Assembly (NCBI GenBank): GCA_018000995.1
Contig: JAGNIU010000001.1
Coordinates: 124,001-188,000, forward strand
Origin: Bacteroidia bacterium
Lineage (GTDB): Bacteria; Bacteroidota; Bacteroidia; B-17B0; Aurantibacillaceae
Direction of reading: 5' to 3'
DNA: 64,000 nt
The position numbers were made by a program, and so were the translations under genes. Each line of letters opens with the position of its first letter. Within the stretch, counting starts at the first letter, position 1. Under the pieces are notes generated by a model. It worked only from the letters and a program-made list of their open reading frames with translations, was not told the origin of the DNA and made no database searches. Positions 43,635 through 53,139 of the stretch are shown one piece after another.

Positions 43635-44620
43635 TGACTGAAACATCAGAGACAATTGACATACTTCTTTCAACCTTCAATGGTGAAAAATACTTGAGGG
43701 AACAACTAGATGGTATTATTGCGCAAACTTATACCAACTGGAAATTAGTGATAAGGGATGATGGATCGGACGATGGCACTGAAACTATTTTAAAGGAATA
43801 TTGCAATAATTATCCCGGTAAAATAATTTTGGCTGAAGATGGGTTTGGAAATTTAGGTTACAAAAACTCTTTTGCCAAATTAATGTTGATCTCAACCGCT
43901 GATTACATTTTGTTTTCAGATCAGGATGATTATTGGCATCCCGACAAGATCCAAATATTATTAGATGAAATGCGTTTTAAAGAAAAGACAGAAGGCAATA
44001 AACCATTGCTTATGTGTTGCGATTTGGCAATTTGTGATGAAAAATTAAATGTGTTAGAGCCTTCATACTTTCACTATATCCGTTTCAAACAAAATCAAGG
44101 ACAACAATCTATTCTACTTGCTTCACAATTACACGGATGCGCATTTTTATTTAACCGTCGTTTACTTCAGCTTTGTAATAAGATCATTCATCCTGTAAAC
44201 GGACTAAATGATTTTCTTATCAATGGCCACGACAATTTTTTAAGTGTTGTTTGCGCTCTAACAGGAAACATTCACTACATAAATAAATCTTTAATAAAAC
44301 ACAGAATTCATGGTGCCAACTCCTGGGGGTTTTCTGAAACCAGAGAAAAAAGTATTTTAGTGCAACTAAAAACGCTTGTAAAATATGTTTTCAATAATAA
44401 AGCATACCGGGATTTAGCCTATTCAAAAAAAATTAAGGAGAACAAGCAGGTAATTAATGCTGTTATGCAGCTCGAAGGAATTAAAGTGCCGGAGATATTT
44501 AAGTTTTTTGAAAGTATTGATGGTTCTGGTTATTTCAGAAGAAAATATTTAAATGCCGTTTCACCCTTTGTGATGCATTATTCCTTTATGGATAAAATCG
44601 TTTATATTGCTTGTTTTTAG
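43634..44620 (+). CDS. Glycosyltransferase family 2 (rhamnosyltransferase-like)
   Basis: A GT-A enzyme of 328 residues. It begins IDILLSTFNGEKYLREQLDGI, then WKLVIRDDGSDDGT (nucleotide site) and YILFSDQDDYWHPDKI with the DxD-like metal site. Family members with the start LLSTFNGE and SDQDDYW are often rhamnosyl- or galactosyltransferases of O-antigen loci. It is overlapped by the previous gene at one base; the next gene, the permease, follows after 68 bases. Confidence 0.87.
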   Translation: MTETSETIDILLSTFNGEKYLREQLDGIIAQTYTNWKLVIRDDGSDDGTETILKEYCNNYPGKIILAEDGFGNLGYKNSFAKLMLISTADYILFSDQDDYWHPDKIQILLDEMRFKEKTEGNKPLLMCCDLAICDEKLNVLEPSYFHYIRFKQNQGQQSILLASQLHGCAFLFNRRLLQLCNKIIHPVNGLNDFLINGHDNFLSVVCALTGNIHYINKSLIKHRIHGANSWGFSETREKSILVQLKTLVKYVFNNKAYRDLAYSKKIKENKQVINAVMQLEGIKVPEIFKFFESIDGSGYFRRKYLNAVSPFVMHYSFMDKIVYIACF

Positions 44621-44688
44621 CAACCCTTCCTACACAGGCATCCATTTTTTTCGTACTTTTACGGCATTGAAAATTTAACACCAGTTAA

Positions 44689-45531
44689 ATGGATAAGCCC
44701 AACAACTATAGTTTATCGGTAGACGCTTCAGGCTCTGGGCTTAACCTTAATTTAAAAGAACTTTTTAAATATAAAGATCTGTTTTTTGTACTGGCATACC
44801 GAGATCTCAGAGTTAGGTACTCTCAAACTTTCATTGGATTGTTATGGGCATTTATTCAGCCGGCAGCTACTTTGCTTATTTTGTGTTTGGTGTTTGGCAG
44901 ATTTGTGAATGTGAACACGAATGGGATTCCTTATCCTGTTTTTGCTATAACCGGTGTTGCCTTATGGAATTATTTTTCATTTGTATTAAGCCAATCCGGA
45001 AGCTCATTAATTAATGCTCAGGAAATGGTTAAAAAAATCTATTTCCCAAGATTAATTATACCCCTATCAAAAGCCGTTGTTGGTTTGGTGGATTTTGCAG
45101 TGGCTATGTTAATTTTAGTTATGTTGTTTATTTATTACGGTATCACGCCGGGCAAGGAAGTTGTTTTTCTGCCTGTATTTATTGTTTTAACTATTTTTTC
45201 TTCATTGTCCATTGGCGTTTGGCTCAGCGCCCTTTCGATACGTTATAGAGATTTTCAATATGTACTTCCGTTTTTAATTCAATTTGGATTATACCTAAGT
45301 CCGATAGCCTACCCAACACAAGTCGTAATAAATAATTTACCTTCTTGGGCTGTTTTTTTGTTTTATTTAAACCCTATGACGGGAATTATTGAAGGCTTCA
45401 GATGGTGTTTATTCGGAGGTCATCTTCCATCCCATTATTTTTGGATATCAATTTCATTTGTATCTGTTTTATTTTTTAGTGGTCTGTTCTATTTTAAAAA
45501 GGTGGAAAGAACAATGGCTGATATTATTTAG
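44689..45531 (+). CDS. wzm: Polysaccharide ABC exporter permease (Wzm-like)
   Basis: An ABC-2 type membrane protein of 280 residues with six hydrophobic helices and LAYRDLRVRYSQTFIGLLWAFIQPA near its N-terminus, diagnostic for Wzm/KpsM/TagG. GIPYPVFAITGVALWNYF and LSPIAYP follow. It works with the Wzt-like ATPase at 37667 to move the completed lipid-linked chain across the inner membrane. The two exporter genes are separated by six genes on the same strand. Confidence 0.93.
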   Translation: MDKPNNYSLSVDASGSGLNLNLKELFKYKDLFFVLAYRDLRVRYSQTFIGLLWAFIQPAATLLILCLVFGRFVNVNTNGIPYPVFAITGVALWNYFSFVLSQSGSSLINAQEMVKKIYFPRLIIPLSKAVVGLVDFAVAMLILVMLFIYYGITPGKEVVFLPVFIVLTIFSSLSIGVWLSALSIRYRDFQYVLPFLIQFGLYLSPIAYPTQVVINNLPSWAVFLFYLNPMTGIIEGFRWCLFGGHLPSHYFWISISFVSVLFFSGLFYFKKVERTMADII

Positions 45532-45612
45532 CCGTCTTATTTAACGCTCAATTGAAATCTTTTTTATGCGAACAATTTTTTTTAAATTAGTTAAACATTA
45601 AGCTCTTATCAA

Positions 45613-46662
45613 ATGAAAATTTTAGTAACCGGCAGTAGCGGTTTAATAGGTTCTGAGGCCATAAAATACTTTGGTAAACAAGGTCATGAAATGATTGGTG
45701 TGGATAACAACCTGCGCAAATTTTTCTTTGGTGACAATGGCGATACTACTTGGAATTTATCAGCGCTCAAAAAATTAACTATTAATTTTACGCATTATGA
45801 TACAGATATCCGCGACAGAGCAAGGATTATTGAACTCATTAAAAACACAAAACCTGATGCCATCATACACTGCGCTGCACAGCCCTCGCACGACCTAGCT
45901 GCAAAAATTCCTTTTGAAGATTTTGATACCAATGCCGGTGGCACTTTGAATTTACTGGAAGCTACCAGACAATATTGTAAAGATTCGCCATTTGTTTTCA
46001 TAAGCACCAATAAGGTTTATGGTGATGCACCTAATGAGATTGAATTGATTGAAACTGAAACAAGATGGGATTACAAAGACGAGAAATTTTTTAATGGCAT
46101 TGATGAAAACATGCGCATTGATCAAACCAAACACAGTTTGTTCGGCGCATCAAAAACAGCAGCAGATGTGTTTACACAAGAGTATGGCCTGTATTTTAAT
46201 ATGCCCACCGTTTGTTTCAGAGGCGGTTGCTTAACCGGCCCCGCTCATAGCAGTGCTGAGCTTCACGGATTTTTATCCTATATTATTAAGTGCGCTGTGA
46301 CAGGAAAACCTTATACTATTTTTGGATATAAAGGTAAACAAGTCCGTGATCAAATTCATAGTCATGATGTAATCACTGCCATTGAACAATTTATTAAGTC
46401 GCCTAAAAGTGGTAAAGTTTATAACCTTGGCGGAGGCAAACAGAATAGTATTTCGGTTTTAGAATGCATTAATATGCTTGATAAAAAGTATGGCCATAAA
46501 TTAAATTTTTCTGTTAGTACCGAAAACCGAATTGGTGATCATATTTGCTATTACAGCGATCTTCGGAAGTTTAAATCAGATTATCCGAAATGGGAACTAT
46601 CGTACAACATCGATCGGATTTTTGATGAGATTGTTGAAGCTCAATTGCAATTAAACGCTTAA
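45613..46662 (+). CDS. SDR-family NDP-sugar epimerase (CDP-paratose 2-epimerase-like)
   Basis: An extended SDR of 349 residues with NAD site VTGSSGLIGSEAIKYF, IIHCAAQPSHD and FISTNKVYGDAPN. In place of the usual Tyr it has Phe177 in SLFGASK, with Lys181 kept. RGGCLTGPAHS, FGYKGKQVRDQIHSHDVI and YNLGGGKQNSIS place it near the CDP-tyvelose/paratose 2-epimerase group. The Phe variant seems shared by a subfamily, so it may be functional and not a loss. It is followed after 1 base by a glycosyltransferase. Confidence 0.82.
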   Translation: MKILVTGSSGLIGSEAIKYFGKQGHEMIGVDNNLRKFFFGDNGDTTWNLSALKKLTINFTHYDTDIRDRARIIELIKNTKPDAIIHCAAQPSHDLAAKIPFEDFDTNAGGTLNLLEATRQYCKDSPFVFISTNKVYGDAPNEIELIETETRWDYKDEKFFNGIDENMRIDQTKHSLFGASKTAADVFTQEYGLYFNMPTVCFRGGCLTGPAHSSAELHGFLSYIIKCAVTGKPYTIFGYKGKQVRDQIHSHDVITAIEQFIKSPKSGKVYNLGGGKQNSISVLECINMLDKKYGHKLNFSVSTENRIGDHICYYSDLRKFKSDYPKWELSYNIDRIFDEIVEAQLQLNA

Positions 46663-46663
46663 A

Positions 46664-47809
46664 ATGAACGTTGCGATATTTGACTTACAGCATTTTGAAA
46701 TGGTACATGTATTACACAATGTGTTTACTGCACCCGAAAACAACGTTCACTTTTTTACCAACAAAAATTTAGTTGTCAAAATTCAGAACTCCACTCTTGC
46801 CTCAGCAAAATTCAGTTCAATTGTAACTAATGATTTTAAAAACATCGACGAGTTTTTTAAAGCTTGCATCGAACATATCACTAAATATAATATCGAGGTT
46901 ATCGTTTTCAATACAATAGATGTGCATTATAAAAATACCTGGGATTTCATTAAACAATTAAAAATTCCGGTTTTCATTACCATTCACAACATAAACACTT
47001 GGTTGAAACCGCCATTTACCTTAAACAAAACAGCATTATCCTATTATTACTATAGGAAAAAAATTCTTGCTAAAACAAGCGGGATTATTCTCCAGGAAGA
47101 ATTATTTATGGATTATGTAAAAACCAAAACGAATTATAAAAAACCCTTGTTTGCTTTGCCTCATACTTTAAAAGAAAAAGAAACCCCACTTCCAAAGAAC
47201 CAAAAACTGGTAGTTGCAATTCCGGGCGCTATTGATGGTCATCGCCGTGATAATGATTTTTCGTTATCTGTGATTGAAAAGGTAAATGCAAAAAATAAAA
47301 ATATTAGATTTGTTTTCATTGGTGAAATTGTTGGGCATTTAGGAGAACGTCTTTACGTGAAAATGCAAGAGCTAAATAAAAAAGGTTGCGATATATTGCA
47401 TTATTATGACAAAAACTCTAATAAAGTTTTCGATGAGCAAATGTCGGCCTGCGATATTGTTTTTTTGCCTCTGCTTGTAGAAACAAAATACGAGGGCATC
47501 ACTGAAATATATGGACAAACTAAAGTTACGGGCGTATTATATGATCTCATGCGCTTTCAAAAACCCTGCATTGTTCCTCAAAACCTGGTAATTCCTCCAA
47601 CAATGAAAGATAGTGTTGTCTCTTATAAAGACGAAAATGATTTTGTTGATTTGGTGCTTAAATTGGAAAGTGATCGCACTTCAGTAACAGTACTTTTAAA
47701 TAATGCTAAACAAAATTCGGAATATTATACCGCTGAAAAAATAAAAGGTAGATTCTTGGATAAATTCACAGCCCTTATTACAAAAGATTCCATATCACTT
47801 AGTAAGTAG
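46664..47809 (+). CDS. Glycosyltransferase-like protein
   Basis: A protein of 381 residues, GT-B-like. It begins MNVAIFDLQHFEMVHVLHN, with an internal FITIHNINTWLK, and has C-terminal GAIDGHRRDNDFSLSVIEKV and FLPLLVETKYEGITEIYGQTKVTG in place of the usual GT4 donor loop. It is weakly typical. Its end overlaps the convergent galE by 15 bases. A glycan-assembly role rests mainly on location. Confidence 0.62.
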   Translation: MNVAIFDLQHFEMVHVLHNVFTAPENNVHFFTNKNLVVKIQNSTLASAKFSSIVTNDFKNIDEFFKACIEHITKYNIEVIVFNTIDVHYKNTWDFIKQLKIPVFITIHNINTWLKPPFTLNKTALSYYYYRKKILAKTSGIILQEELFMDYVKTKTNYKKPLFALPHTLKEKETPLPKNQKLVVAIPGAIDGHRRDNDFSLSVIEKVNAKNKNIRFVFIGEIVGHLGERLYVKMQELNKKGCDILHYYDKNSNKVFDEQMSACDIVFLPLLVETKYEGITEIYGQTKVTGVLYDLMRFQKPCIVPQNLVIPPTMKDSVVSYKDENDFVDLVLKLESDRTSVTVLLNNAKQNSEYYTAEKIKGRFLDKFTALITKDSISLSK

Positions 47810-48826
47810 CCGCATTTTTTTCTGCCAGTTCCAAGCCGTTTTCATAATATCAGATAAAGAATGCTTTGGCGTCCAGCCTAAATAATTTTTAGCTTTTTCA
47901 TTGCTGGCATAAATAGCTACAATATCTCCTTCTCTTCTTGAACCTACTTTATAATTTAATTTAAGACCATTACTTTCTTCAAAACATTTTACAGCTTCTA
48001 AAACTGTAATGCCTTGCCCTGTTCCTAAATTAAATACTTCAACCTGATCTTTGAATTTATTATTCAATGAAGAATTCAATGCTAAGGTATGAGCATCTGC
48101 AATATCCATTACGTGAATGAAATCACGTAAGCCAGTACCGTCACGAGTAGGATAATCTGTACCATTAATGGTTAAATCCGGTCTTATACCTGCCGCTACT
48201 TGCGTAATAACAGGAACCAAATGATTCCCTTTTGCATGCAAAAATTCACCGATAGCGCCCGAAACATGGGCTCCTGCCGGATTAAAATATCGCAATAATA
48301 CAAAACGCATATCGCCCTGAGCAGCCATATCATAAATCATTTTTTCACCAACCTGCTTGGTTAAAGCATAAGGACATGCTGGTTTTCCAAACGGAGTTTC
48401 TTCAAGTACCGGTAATGTTTCGATATTGCCATAAACAGTACATGAAGATGAAAAAATAAAATGTCCGATGCTAAATTCTTCGGCACACTTTAAAATATTT
48501 ACAGTTGATGAAATGTTGTTGTGATAATACACTAACGGCTCGTTAACCGATTCTAAAACATCCTTGTAAGCACCAAAATGGATTATTCCAACTGCGTCCG
48601 AATTTTCCATTATAACCGAACGTAATTTATCAAGATCGCACAGGTCGATTGCATAGTTCTTCACAGTAACCCCGGTAATTTGCCTAATACCGTCAATACC
48701 AAATTGGTTAGCTCTGGATAAATTATCAATAGAAACTACATTAAATCCCTTCTCCAGTAAGTCCACAATAGTGTGCGAGCCTATGTATCCCATTCCTCCC
48801 GTTACTATGACTTTTTTCGTGCTCAT
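47795..48826 (-). CDS. galE: UDP-glucose 4-epimerase (first of two)
   Basis: Interconverts UDP-glucose and UDP-galactose (or the N-acetyl forms). The 343 residues show VTGGMGYIGSHTIVDLL, FSSSCTVYG, CPYALTKQVGEKM with Tyr and Lys, LRYFNPAGAHVSGAIGE and RDFIHVMDIADAH, typical of GalE. It is the only minus-strand gene in this part of the locus and has its own TAGTTTTG -7 match. A second GalE is at 57865. The two proteins are related but diverged, so the pair is not a recent duplication. Confidence 0.93.
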   Translation of the reverse strand: MSTKKVIVTGGMGYIGSHTIVDLLEKGFNVVSIDNLSRANQFGIDGIRQITGVTVKNYAIDLCDLDKLRSVIMENSDAVGIIHFGAYKDVLESVNEPLVYYHNNISSTVNILKCAEEFSIGHFIFSSSCTVYGNIETLPVLEETPFGKPACPYALTKQVGEKMIYDMAAQGDMRFVLLRYFNPAGAHVSGAIGEFLHAKGNHLVPVITQVAAGIRPDLTINGTDYPTRDGTGLRDFIHVMDIADAHTLALNSSLNNKFKDQVEVFNLGTGQGITVLEAVKCFEESNGLKLNYKVGSRREGDIVAIYASNEKAKNYLGWTPKHSLSDIMKTAWNWQKKMRLLTK

Positions 48827-48846
48827 TAATGTTCGTTGATACTATA

Positions 48847-48854
48847 CAAAACTA
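48847..48854 (-). promoter_or_regulatory. -7 element for galE (48826)
   Basis: The minus strand reads TAGTTTTG, matching TAnnTTTG, 20 bases before the ATG. It shares the 72-base divergent gap with the next promoter. Confidence 0.45.
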
Positions 48855-48875
48855 CTAAAAATACCCGTTTTTGGT

Positions 48876-48883
48876 TATATTTG
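48876..48883 (+). promoter_or_regulatory. -7 element for the amidotransferase operon
   Basis: TATATTTG matches TAnnTTTG, 15 bases before the GTG start at 48899. If that start is wrong, the ATG at 48923 would have a leader of about 33 bases. Confidence 0.45.
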
Positions 48884-48898
48884 TGTTAAATAGTTGTT

Positions 48899-50023
48899 GT
48901 GAACCCTTCCTTTTCTTACAAAATGTGTTCCCGGTGTTTAATGGACACTAACGACGATGCCAATATTGTTTTTGATAAAGAAGGACATTGCAATTATTGT
49001 AATGATTATTTTGCTCAAGCCAAAAAAACTACCAAAACAGAAAGCGAACTGACAACCGAACTGAACAATCTAATTGATAGCATAAAAAAAAATAAAGGGA
49101 AAGCTAAATATGATTGTCTGGTTGGCGTAAGTGGTGGCGCCGACAGTATGTATGTTGTACACCTTTTAGCACAATATGGTTTAAATCCTTTGGTAGTTCA
49201 TTATGATAACGGATGGGATTCGGAAGTTGCCGTAAAAAATATTGAAGTGGTTGTGAATAAACTCGGGCTCGATCTATCAACCTACGTAAACGATTGGGAA
49301 GAGTTTAAAGACATTCAATTATCATTTATTAAAGCTTCGGTTATAGATATAGAACTAATCACTGACCAGGCCATCATTGCCACCCTTTATAAATTAAGTA
49401 AAAAGTACAATATTAAATATGTTTTTACAGGCCACAACTCATCTACAGAATCCATCTTACCTAAACACTGGTATCATTGGAAGCTTGATGGTTTAAATAT
49501 TAAAGCTATCCACAAAAGATTTGGCACGAAAAAAATAAAGAGCTATCCAATTGTCACTTACTTCGATCAGTACTTTTTGAACAAAACAAAAAAAATTGAA
49601 CAGTATTCATTGCTAAATTATGTGGAATACAATAAAGCAAAAGCCAAACAAATTTTAATAAAAGAATACGGTTGGATAGATTATAGCGGAAAACATACAG
49701 AATCCGTTTTTACGCGATTTTATCAAAATTATATTTTACCCCTTAAGTTTAATGTTGATAAACGCAAAGCGCATTTATCATCTGTGATTTGTTCAGGACA
49801 ACTAACCCGGGCAGAAGCAATTGAAGAATTAAAAACCAAGCCTTGGGAAACGAAAGAGACTTTAGAAGATAAAGAATACGTTATTAAAAAACTTGGGTTA
49901 TCCGAAAATTGGTTTGATAATTGGATAAAAGAAAAACCGGTATCCCATTTTAATTATCCAAGTTATCTTACCCGTCACGAAAAAGCTGTACAGCGTATAA
50001 AAAGTTTGCTTGGCCGTAAATAA
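48899..50023 (+). CDS. N-acetyl-sugar amidotransferase (WbpG/PseA-like)
   Basis: A PP-loop ATPase of 374 residues. Paired cysteines (Cys10, Cys13, Cys31, Cys34: CSRC and CNYC) probably bind zinc, and the PP-loop is VGVSGGADSMYVVHLL (Ser78 to Ser83). TGHNSSTES and YFDQYFLNKTKKIEQYS are further family traits. WbpG makes an acetamidino sugar from a UDP-N-acetyl sugar, with ammonia delivered by HisH/HisF-like partners. No such partners lie nearby. GTG at 48899 is the start used; ATG at 48923, one codon before Cys10, is equally possible. It is the first gene of a glycosyltransferase operon. Confidence 0.83.
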   Translation: MNPSFSYKMCSRCLMDTNDDANIVFDKEGHCNYCNDYFAQAKKTTKTESELTTELNNLIDSIKKNKGKAKYDCLVGVSGGADSMYVVHLLAQYGLNPLVVHYDNGWDSEVAVKNIEVVVNKLGLDLSTYVNDWEEFKDIQLSFIKASVIDIELITDQAIIATLYKLSKKYNIKYVFTGHNSSTESILPKHWYHWKLDGLNIKAIHKRFGTKKIKSYPIVTYFDQYFLNKTKKIEQYSLLNYVEYNKAKAKQILIKEYGWIDYSGKHTESVFTRFYQNYILPLKFNVDKRKAHLSSVICSGQLTRAEAIEELKTKPWETKETLEDKEYVIKKLGLSENWFDNWIKEKPVSHFNYPSYLTRHEKAVQRIKSLLGRK

Positions 50024-51099
50024 TGAAATTAGAAAATAAAAATATTTTAATTATTTCCGGTGAGTCTTGGGGTCCAATTTGGTTTTCAAAACATAATTAT
50101 GCCTGGCAGTTGGCAAAAAAAAACAAAGTGTTTTTTCTTAATCCGCCACAACGCTTTTCGCTTTTAAATATTTTTTCTTCCGGAATCCATAGCAAACAAA
50201 TTACCCCTTCCCTTACAGTATTAGATTATAAGAACATACTTCCTGTAAAAAATCCATGGCTTGGTGCCTTAAACCAAAATTTCGTGTTTAAAAAACTCAA
50301 AGCCTTTTTTTTAAATAGAAATATCGTCGATCTAATCTTTTGGACATTTGATCCTATCCGATTGTCTGCTCCTGAAAAGCTAAATTCCAACTTGGTTATA
50401 GTTCATGCTGTGGATCATTATTTATTTACATATCCCAGTGAAAAAATTTTGTGCAAAAAAGCGGATGTAGTATTCTGCGTTTCACCGGAGATTGTTGCTA
50501 ATTTTTTGAAGTACGCTAAAAATGTTCATCTTATTCCGCACGCTATTCCTTCTGATGAATTTTTGCCCAGCAAATCATCCGTTTCAAAAAAACCGATTGC
50601 CCTTTTCGCCGGAACATTAGATCATAGAATGGATTATGAATATTTAGATTATATTATCCAAAAGTTTCCGGATGTACTATTTAAATTTATTGGCAGAATA
50701 AATATTAAAAATAATTTAATTAACAAACTTCAGAATGGCAGCTACCCAAATGTTTTATTGGAAGGCGAAAAACCTTTTGAAGAAGTTAAATATCATGTTC
50801 AGGACGCAACATTATGTATTTTGTTTAAAGATAATAGAGTAAGCGGTAACTCCATTTCGAGTCATAAAATGCTGCAATACCTTGCCCAGGGTAAGCCGGT
50901 ATTTTGTTCGGAGCTTTCACAACATGAAGAAATTAAAGACCTGCTTTACATGAACAACGATAAATTTAAAATGGAAAAATTATTACGTACTTTCGTTGAG
51001 CAAGGTGAAAATGAGCTTCTGGTTGCTAAAAGAATTAGTTACGCTAAACGACACTCATTTGAAACCACATTAAAAAAGATAGAAGAGCTGCTAAACTAA
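50023..51099 (+). CDS. Glycosyltransferase, GT-B type (TuaH-like)
   Basis: A protein of 358 residues. ILIISGESWGPIWFSKHNYAWQLA at the N-terminus, IVHAVDHYLF, then ALFAGTLDHRMDYEY and the C-terminal NSISSHKMLQYLAQGKPVF resemble glycosyltransferases related to TuaH. It overlaps the stop of the amidotransferase by one base and is followed after 3 bases by another glycosyltransferase. Probably cytoplasmic face of the membrane. Sugar unknown. Confidence 0.78.
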   Translation: MKLENKNILIISGESWGPIWFSKHNYAWQLAKKNKVFFLNPPQRFSLLNIFSSGIHSKQITPSLTVLDYKNILPVKNPWLGALNQNFVFKKLKAFFLNRNIVDLIFWTFDPIRLSAPEKLNSNLVIVHAVDHYLFTYPSEKILCKKADVVFCVSPEIVANFLKYAKNVHLIPHAIPSDEFLPSKSSVSKKPIALFAGTLDHRMDYEYLDYIIQKFPDVLFKFIGRINIKNNLINKLQNGSYPNVLLEGEKPFEEVKYHVQDATLCILFKDNRVSGNSISSHKMLQYLAQGKPVFCSELSQHEEIKDLLYMNNDKFKMEKLLRTFVEQGENELLVAKRISYAKRHSFETTLKKIEELLN

Positions 51100-51102
51100 G
51101 AT

Positions 51103-52224
51103 ATGCCTAAGCACGTTGTAATGATAATTGCCAATAGTCCCAATCCTTCCTATTTTAGTTGGTTTGCCGAAATTAATGCGAAAGAAAAAGCTTTTAAGTT
51201 TACGTTCGTTTTTTTATGTCTGGAAAAACCTCAAGTCACAATCGATAAAATTGCAAACTATGGTGCCGAATCTAAATGGTACTATTTCAACTATGCCACC
51301 AAAAAACATATTCAGTACATTAAACTTTTTTTTAAATTATTTTTTCTTTTTAGAAAAATAAAACCGGATGTTGTTCAAACTAATTTATTTGATGACAGTT
51401 TACCCGGATTATTAGCCGCCAAACTAGCAGGGGTTAAAAAAAGAGTTATCACCAAGCAGGATACCGGATTTCATTTACGTTATGCCCCTAAAGGAATTCG
51501 TTACGATATTTTCAATAATACAAATGCCACTGATATTATTCCTGTATCGCAGGAATCATTTGAGTTAATAATGAAACATGAAAAACCAGACGCCACTAAA
51601 GTTAAAATAATTCATCATGGTGTTAATCAGAATTTCATGGATTCGGCCACACAAGCAGAAATCGAGTCAATTAAATCTGAATTCAATCTACACAACAAAA
51701 CCGTTATAGGAACCGTTGCCAGATATGTTGAATTAAAAGGTTATAAAGAGGTGATAGAAGCCGCTGCTATTTTAAACAAAACAAAAAACAATCTGGTATT
51801 TATTGGCGTTGGATGGGGCCCCAAAAAAGAAGAATTGGATAACTTAATTAAACAGCTTCATTTAGAAGATAAATTTCTTTTGCCGGGTCGCATTGAATTT
51901 GATAAGATACCCGCATTTTATAAATGTTTAGATATTTATGTTCACGCTTCACATTACGAGCCATTTGGCTTTGTAATAGCCGAAGCCATGTTCAGTAAAG
52001 TGCCTATTGTTTCAACAAATGTTGGAGCTAGCCGAGATGTTTTACTTCATAAAGATTCCGCCTATATTGCTAAAATGCAAGATCCAGATGATCTGGCAGC
52101 AGGTATCAATTATATCTTAAACGCCAATAAAAAAGAAATCGCAGAAAAAGCTTATAAAATTGGCATCGAAAGGTTTTCGAAAGAAGTGATGTGGAATAAT
52201 TACAAAAACTTGTTTCTTGCCTAA
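51103..52224 (+). CDS. Glycosyltransferase family 4
   Basis: A GT-B enzyme of 373 residues with clear GT4 features: KPDVVQTNLFDDSLPGLLAAKLAGV in the N half, TVIGTVARYVELKGYKEVIEAA, YVHASHYEPFGFVIAEAMFSKVPIV with the catalytic E-x7-E (EPFGFVIAE), and STNVGASRDVL. Complete and of standard length. It belongs to the operon beginning at 48899. Confidence 0.9.
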   Translation: MPKHVVMIIANSPNPSYFSWFAEINAKEKAFKFTFVFLCLEKPQVTIDKIANYGAESKWYYFNYATKKHIQYIKLFFKLFFLFRKIKPDVVQTNLFDDSLPGLLAAKLAGVKKRVITKQDTGFHLRYAPKGIRYDIFNNTNATDIIPVSQESFELIMKHEKPDATKVKIIHHGVNQNFMDSATQAEIESIKSEFNLHNKTVIGTVARYVELKGYKEVIEAAAILNKTKNNLVFIGVGWGPKKEELDNLIKQLHLEDKFLLPGRIEFDKIPAFYKCLDIYVHASHYEPFGFVIAEAMFSKVPIVSTNVGASRDVLLHKDSAYIAKMQDPDDLAAGINYILNANKKEIAEKAYKIGIERFSKEVMWNNYKNLFLA

Positions 52225-52240
52225 TCCGTTGAGCCAACAT

Positions 52241-53134
52241 ATGACTTGTCTTATTTGTGGCAAAGATAATATGAAAAGCTATTATTATCCCGATGTACAT
52301 TTCAATAATAAAATTTTTAAGTATTATGAATGTGCAAATTGCGGGTCTGCACAAATTAATCCAATGCCGGATACTGATGATTATAAAAAAATGTATGGCG
52401 TAAATGACCATCGTTACCTCACAGATTTAAAGGAGAATGAATTTGTAGAATTTAATAAATTATATCCGAAGTACAATCATCAAAAATACCAGCTTGATTT
52501 TTTCAGTAAATACAAATATCATCTTTCAGGCAAAACACTTTTAGATTATGGCTGCGGAAGTGGTTTCTACATGTATCATGCAAAAAAATATGGATTAGAT
52601 TGTACCGGAGTTGAATTTAATGCTGATTTTGCTGCCTTATTAAAACTAAAGACAGGATTAAATATTTTAACTCTTGAAGATGTTAAAGGTAAAACTTTTG
52701 ACATCATTCACCTCGGTCACGTTTTAGAACACATGGAAAATCCGGGCATTACTTTAGAGAACATGAAACAATATGCTCATAAAAACACTGTTTTTATTAT
52801 TGATGGGCCTCTCGAAAAAAATGCTTGTCTCACACGCTTTTTTATAAAGATTATCTCCATCATAAAACAAAAAAAATTCAACACATATCCTCCGCAGCAT
52901 TTAACATTTACTAATTATCATTCTCAATTGTTGATGTTCAAAAGAAATAATTTAGACTGTATAAATTATGAAGTTCAGGAGCAAATGTTTCCCTTGCCTG
53001 AAAAATTCGAGATATCCAAACCATTTAAAGGTTTACAATTTATAATTTCAAGGGTTTCGATTGGCCTTTCGAAATTAATTTATCGTTGGGGAAACATTTT
53101 CCATTACGCAGGAAAACTAAAACAGAGCTCATAA
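52241..53134 (+). CDS. Zinc-ribbon class I SAM methyltransferase
   Basis: A protein of 297 residues starting at the ATG at 52241. The frame stays open upstream to a TTG at 52217 that overlaps the previous gene, but the ATG fits the family start directly before CLICGKDN. A four-Cys ribbon (CLIC and CANC) leads to the SAM core LLDYGCGSGFYMYHAKKYGL, IIHLGHVLEHMENP and PPQHLTFTNYHS. Members of this family methylate sugar or sugar-linked groups in surface glycans. It is the last gene before a 211-base gap with a palindrome. Confidence 0.83.
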   Translation: MTCLICGKDNMKSYYYPDVHFNNKIFKYYECANCGSAQINPMPDTDDYKKMYGVNDHRYLTDLKENEFVEFNKLYPKYNHQKYQLDFFSKYKYHLSGKTLLDYGCGSGFYMYHAKKYGLDCTGVEFNADFAALLKLKTGLNILTLEDVKGKTFDIIHLGHVLEHMENPGITLENMKQYAHKNTVFIIDGPLEKNACLTRFFIKIISIIKQKKFNTYPPQHLTFTNYHSQLLMFKRNNLDCINYEVQEQMFPLPEKFEISKPFKGLQFIISRVSIGLSKLIYRWGNIFHYAGKLKQSS

Positions 53135-53139
53135 TTCCT

